A DNA stretch of 64,000 bases, taken from Burkholderia sp. 8Y (GTDB lineage: Bacteria > Pseudomonadota > Gammaproteobacteria > Burkholderiales > Burkholderiaceae). This document shows, piece after piece, positions 61,189 through 64,000 of the stretch. Numbering within the stretch: position 1 is the stretch's first letter; each line of letters starts with the position of its first letter. The stretch spans positions 18,756 to 82,755 of the forward strand of contig NZ_LR733554.1 in NCBI RefSeq assembly GCF_902506145.1, written 5' to 3'. The notes under the pieces are model-generated. The model searched no databases. It had not been told where the DNA came from and saw only the letters and a list, made by a program, of their open reading frames with translations. The position numbers and the translations under genes are program-made.

Positions 61189-62231
61189 ATGACCAACAAA
61201 CTGTCCAACGATTCGTGGGGCGACGAGTACGGGCGCTGGCTCGCTGATGTCAAACAGACGGTCGAGCGAGCCCGGCTGCGCGCCGTCGCCAGCGTGAACC
61301 GGGAGCTGGTGACGCTATATTGGCAAAATCGGCCGGGAGATCCTGGATCGGCAGCAGCGCCAAGGGTGGGGCACAGGCGTGGTTGACAAGCTTGCCCATG
61401 ACCTGAAGGCAGCGTTTCCTGACATGCGCGGTTTCTCTCCGCGGAATCTCAAGTATATGCGTTCGTTGGCGCAAGCCTGGCCGGACGCTGAATTTGTGCA
61501 GCAGCCTGCTGCACAATTGCCCTGGTTCCACCTCTTTACCTTGATGGATAAGGTTAAGGATCCGTTGCAGAAAAATTGGTACGCCTGCAAGGCGCTTCAG
61601 CACGGGTGGTCACGACAAGTGCTGACGATGCAGATCGAAACGTCTGCATACACGCGGGCGGGCAGCGCAGTGACAAACTTCAGAGAAACGTTACCCCCGG
61701 CGCAGTCCGACCTTGCCAGGGAAGCGCTGAAAGATCCGTACGTCTTCGACTTCGTGGCCTTGCCGAAGACGCCCAAGAACGGGACATTGAGCAAGCTCTG
61801 ACCCGTCACATCACTCGGTTTCTTCTTGAGCTAGGTGCCGGATTCGCATTTGTTGGGCGGCAGTATCGCATAGACGTCGGCGGTGATGAATTTTTCATCG
61901 ATCTGCTGTTTTATCACCTTAAGTTCGTTGCTATGTTGTCGTCGAGCTCAAGACCACGCCGTTCCGTCCAGAGTACGCGGGCCAGCTCAACTTCTATCTG
62001 TCTGCGATTGACGCGCAGGTGAAAGCCGTAGATGATCAACCGACTATCGGGTTATTGCTCTGTAAACAAAAGAACCGACTGGTCGCAGAGTATGCGCTGC
62101 GAGGGGTTGCCAAGCCGATGGGCGTTGCGGAATATCAGTTGCTGCGACAGGTACCGGAATCGCTGGGAAAAACATTGCCCTCAACCGATCAGATCGAGGC
62201 CGAGCTTGGTACAGAACTACCAGACGCATAA
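61189..62231 (+). pseudogene. DUF1016 (YhcG-type PDDEXK nuclease) gene with three frameshifts
   Basis: Joined across three frame changes the DNA encodes a full-length YhcG-like protein: MTNKLSNDSWGDEYGRWLAD and RAVASVNRELVTLYWQ; IGREILDRQQRQGWGTGVVD to DPYVFDFVALPK; RDIEQALTRHITRFLLELGA to DEFFIDLLFYH; YVVVELKTTPFRPEYAGQLN to the stop at 62231. Breaks are an extra A in the AAAA run near 61325, a lost G near 61767 and a lost C near 61928. The nuclease site D...E-L-K (DLLFYH then VVELK) is itself preserved but in two frames. Recent decay or sequence errors; both fit. The family is often linked to defence and mobile DNA. Confidence 0.8.
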
Positions 62232-62545
62232 TCCGGCTGAGACGGCTGATGCGAACAGGAGCCAACCGTTGCCACACGCTTGCAACGCTATCACGATGTG
62301 GCGTCGAAGCCCGCCCTGTGAAAAACTGCGCGCGTGCCACCGTTTGACGCTGTGAAGGGGACCGTACGGCGTCCTCCAGTGACCCCGGGGGCCGTTGGTC
62401 CTCGTAGCCGCGACCACAGGCGGATCAGCCACGACTTCGTTGCTCAGGTCTCTTGGAAGTGATGGCGAATGGACGGAAACGGCTGCAAGCATCGCTGGTC
62501 CGAAGCTCGACGGTGTTGAAAGAGCAAATGCCATCAACTTGAGAA
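62232..62545. other. intergenic, nothing recognised
   Basis: 314 bases between the decayed nuclease gene and the next gene. No motif of note. Confidence 0.4.
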
Positions 62546-63079
62546 ATGAACATTTCGGACTTTCGCATCGGCCTTGACTTCGCTTGCGGCCCGTTCATGT
62601 GGCGCTGCACCGACATTGGCATGCGCACGGTGACTGCTATCCGGCTGGTTGAGGATGACCCGTTCTGGTATCAAGGGCCGCCGTATATGGTGGAGGAAGT
62701 CGTACTCGACGAATTGGACTTGGACGATGCATATCCGAGCCACGATGCTCAGATTCGCGCGACTGTCGATAATCTCACCGACGGGCACCCTGGCTATCCC
62801 AGCGAAATTCTCTGGAGACTGATGCGCGACAAGGTGGAAGGCGAACGCTATCCGAGGCGGCGCCTGCTCCGGTTTGATCGGATACGAACCGACGGTGAAG
62901 TGTTGCACCCGTACAGCGCGCGTCGCGAAGCGGGCGAGGACAGCCCGTGGATCATCAGGCTCTACCTTCCATTCACACAAGAATGGGCGGAAATGGAAGA
63001 GGCCCAGTTCAGAATGCTGCCGCTGTCCACGCCCACGGCCGTTCGTGCCCGAGCGAGCCGGGACCGCCCGCGCGACTAG
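62546..63079 (+). CDS. conserved hypothetical protein, 177 aa
   Basis: A cytosolic protein that begins MNISDFRIGLDFACGPFMWR and contains RCTDIGMRTVTAIRLVEDDP, FWYQGPPYMVEEVVLDELDL and a GHPGYPSEILWRLMRD stretch, with a basic Arg/Pro-rich tail. The pattern G-F-x-W-x-C-T-D-x-G-x-R-T-x-x-A-I is one I have seen in small orphan proteins of Burkholderia and Ralstonia, often in mobile regions; no function is known to me. No signal peptide. AACTTGAGAA before ATG 62546 is a weak ribosome binding site. No frame damage, unlike its neighbours. Confidence 0.6.
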   Translation: MNISDFRIGLDFACGPFMWRCTDIGMRTVTAIRLVEDDPFWYQGPPYMVEEVVLDELDLDDAYPSHDAQIRATVDNLTDGHPGYPSEILWRLMRDKVEGERYPRRRLLRFDRIRTDGEVLHPYSARREAGEDSPWIIRLYLPFTQEWAEMEEAQFRMLPLSTPTAVRARASRDRPRD

Positions 63080-63467
63080 CGACATACGCGGCATCTCAAG
63101 GCCGCTGTCGTGTGTGACATGTCCACAGCGCGCCTCGGCGAGTCACGCGTCGTCGCAAAGTTCGCACTCTGAGGCTAACCGTAGCCGCAGGACGCGCCCG
63201 CAATTTCGCAGTGCCATCGCTTGTATTCTGCCGATGCCATCGGTGACCGACTTCAATGCAAGAGCATCGTCTGCTCTCGACGCGCGCGAGGCAGGTGTAT
63301 GCTTCTAGCACCCCGCCCGAGACGACGCAGGTCACCGCCACGCGGCGGACAATGACGACGAAGCTGAGACTGCGCTTGTCAGCTGCCATCTGCAGATTGG
63401 GAACGGCGACGTTCATGGACATACGGTGCTATGGGACTCGATGGTTGCGCATCGTTACTTCACGCGA
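63080..63467. other. intergenic, no gene recognised
   Basis: 388 bases at the 3' side of two convergent genes. Short frames only. Confidence 0.4.
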
Positions 63468-63873
63468 TCACCAATCGATTCGATGCTTATCCTCCGTTTC
63501 CTGATGGCGGCGGTCATCATCAATGTGGAGGTAGAGGCTGGTTGTGGTCAACGATGCATGGCCTAGATTGTCGCGCACCAATCGAAGGTCCACGCGCTGG
63601 TCCGCCATGTGCGAACCAGCCGTATGCCTGAGCCAGTGAGCGGACGCTCTCTCGAGGAGGTCGGCCCGGGCTGCTGAGGATTCATCGCCGTGCCGAAGCC
63701 GGGCGGCCGCACCCGCGAACACGTCTTTCACGATCGCGTGCAGTGCCGCACGGGTTAGTGGGACGCAGGTGTCTGTCCGTTCATTAAAGGCCGTTGCGCC
63801 GATCGGCAGGACAAGGGGCGTGTCTTCGTTCGGTGACGGGAGCGCGGTCATGCCCAGATGCAGTCGATAGCGT
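63468..63873 (-). pseudogene. tyrosine recombinase/integrase, C-terminal part cut by an IS66 end
   Basis: The catalytic domain of a phage-type integrase: HWLRHTAGSHMADQRVDLR holds the His-x-x-Arg box, LGHASLTTTSLYLHID holds the second His and the tyrosine nucleophile. The open frame continues upstream of ATG 63851 (RWPLTRYRLHLG) up to the IS66 end at 63874, so this is not a full small gene but the tail of a longer one whose N-terminal half is separated by the insertion. XerD-like relatives are about 300-400 residues. It would mark an integrative element or integron-like region; whether the other half lies beyond the window cannot be seen. Confidence 0.75.
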
Positions 63874-64000
63874 GTAAGCGGCCAGCGAACCCGTCTTGAC
63901 GAACGATGGATTACTCGACAGGCGCGAGAGGCTGCCAGTTATGAGGCAGCAATGTTGCGATGTCGCTTGCTTTGTGGGCCGGGAGGCGAGTCAGAATGTC
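63874..64000. mobile_element. left end of an IS66 family element, continues past the window
   Basis: GTAAGCGGCCAGCGAACC starting at 63874 has the GTAAGCG terminus typical of IS66 inverted repeats, and it is followed at once by the 3' end of an IS66 transposase gene on the minus strand. The neighbouring bases GATAGCGT (63866-63873) would be the 8-bp target copy if the far flank matches. Confidence 0.75.
63911..64000 (-). CDS. tnpC: IS66 family transposase (TnpC), C-terminal fragment at window edge
   Basis: Only the last 29 codons are inside the window: DILTRLPAHKASDIATLLPH then NWQPLAPVE and the stop at 63911-63913. This tail (LPxHKxSDI-x-x-LLPHNWxP) is characteristic of IS66 TnpC proteins of beta-proteobacteria. 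The rest, with the DDE catalytic core, and the accessory genes tnpA and tnpB should lie to the right. Confidence 0.8.
   Translation of the reverse strand, partial: DILTRLPAHKASDIATLLPHNWQPLAPVE

Noticed and set aside
1..64000. tRNA, rRNA, CRISPR array or replication origin
   Set aside because: No cloverleaf, regularly spaced direct repeats, cas, rep or par genes were found by reading; weak or unusual forms could be missed without covariance models.

Overview
The window looks like an accessory stretch of a high-GC beta-proteobacterium of the Burkholderia sensu lato group (Caballeronia or Paraburkholderia are my best guesses), probably from a secondary replicon. The basis is the family make-up: two Burkholderia-style general porins, DUF4148 small exported proteins, a NodT-type RND tripartite pump, many OmpR-type two-component systems and dense aromatic catabolism. 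I see no ribosomal, tRNA, rRNA or replication genes and no CRISPR array.

Layout. 0-5.3 kb: an HU protein, a small unknown protein, then a shikimate-dehydrogenase-like enzyme and an MHS-family transporter divergent from an IclR regulator. 5.3-8.1 kb: a tannase/feruloyl-esterase lipoprotein followed by gene debris. 9.3-24.2 kb: a large aromatic catabolic island made of two operons, each opening with a practically identical FAD monooxygenase. Operon 1 encodes the monooxygenase, a FAH-fold hydrolase, an alpha/beta hydrolase, a class II aldolase, a ModA-like protein, an extradiol dioxygenase, an exported class II aldolase and a PrpF-type isomerase; a porin follows. Operon 2 encodes the monooxygenase copy, a PrpB-like lyase, an AAHS transporter and an exported ModA-like protein, and a LysR gene is divergent from it. 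24.3-32.1 kb: DUF4148, debris, two Tat-type MmgE/PrpD proteins and a second tannase. 32.6-36 kb: a two-component system and a Ser-rich protein. 36.3-40.4 kb: an orphan type II secretin and a gene graveyard (IS3, tannase 3' end and chemoreceptor fossils). 40.4-45.5 kb: a porin, a BaeSR-like system and a response regulator with a degenerate receiver. 45.5-50.5 kb: extra copies of LptD and BamA. 50.7-59 kb: an RND efflux pump divergent from a two-component pair. 59-64 kb: decayed parDE, a decayed DUF1016 nuclease, small orphans and a tyrosine recombinase cut by an IS66 element at the right edge.

How the genes may work together (inference). The tannases would free aromatic acids from plant esters outside the cytoplasm; the porins, MHS and AAHS carriers would import aromatic or hydroaromatic acids; monooxygenase plus extradiol dioxygenase would open the ring; the hydrolases, PrpF-like isomerase, aldolases and PrpB-like lyase would finish the side chain. 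A sequence very close to the PcaR operator, as I remember it, sits upstream of the first tannase, and two weaker copies lie between the transporter and the IclR gene. This ties tannase and shikimate metabolism to one regulator. A LysR-type palindrome, equally spaced, precedes both monooxygenase copies. The true substrate of the island cannot be read from sequence alone.
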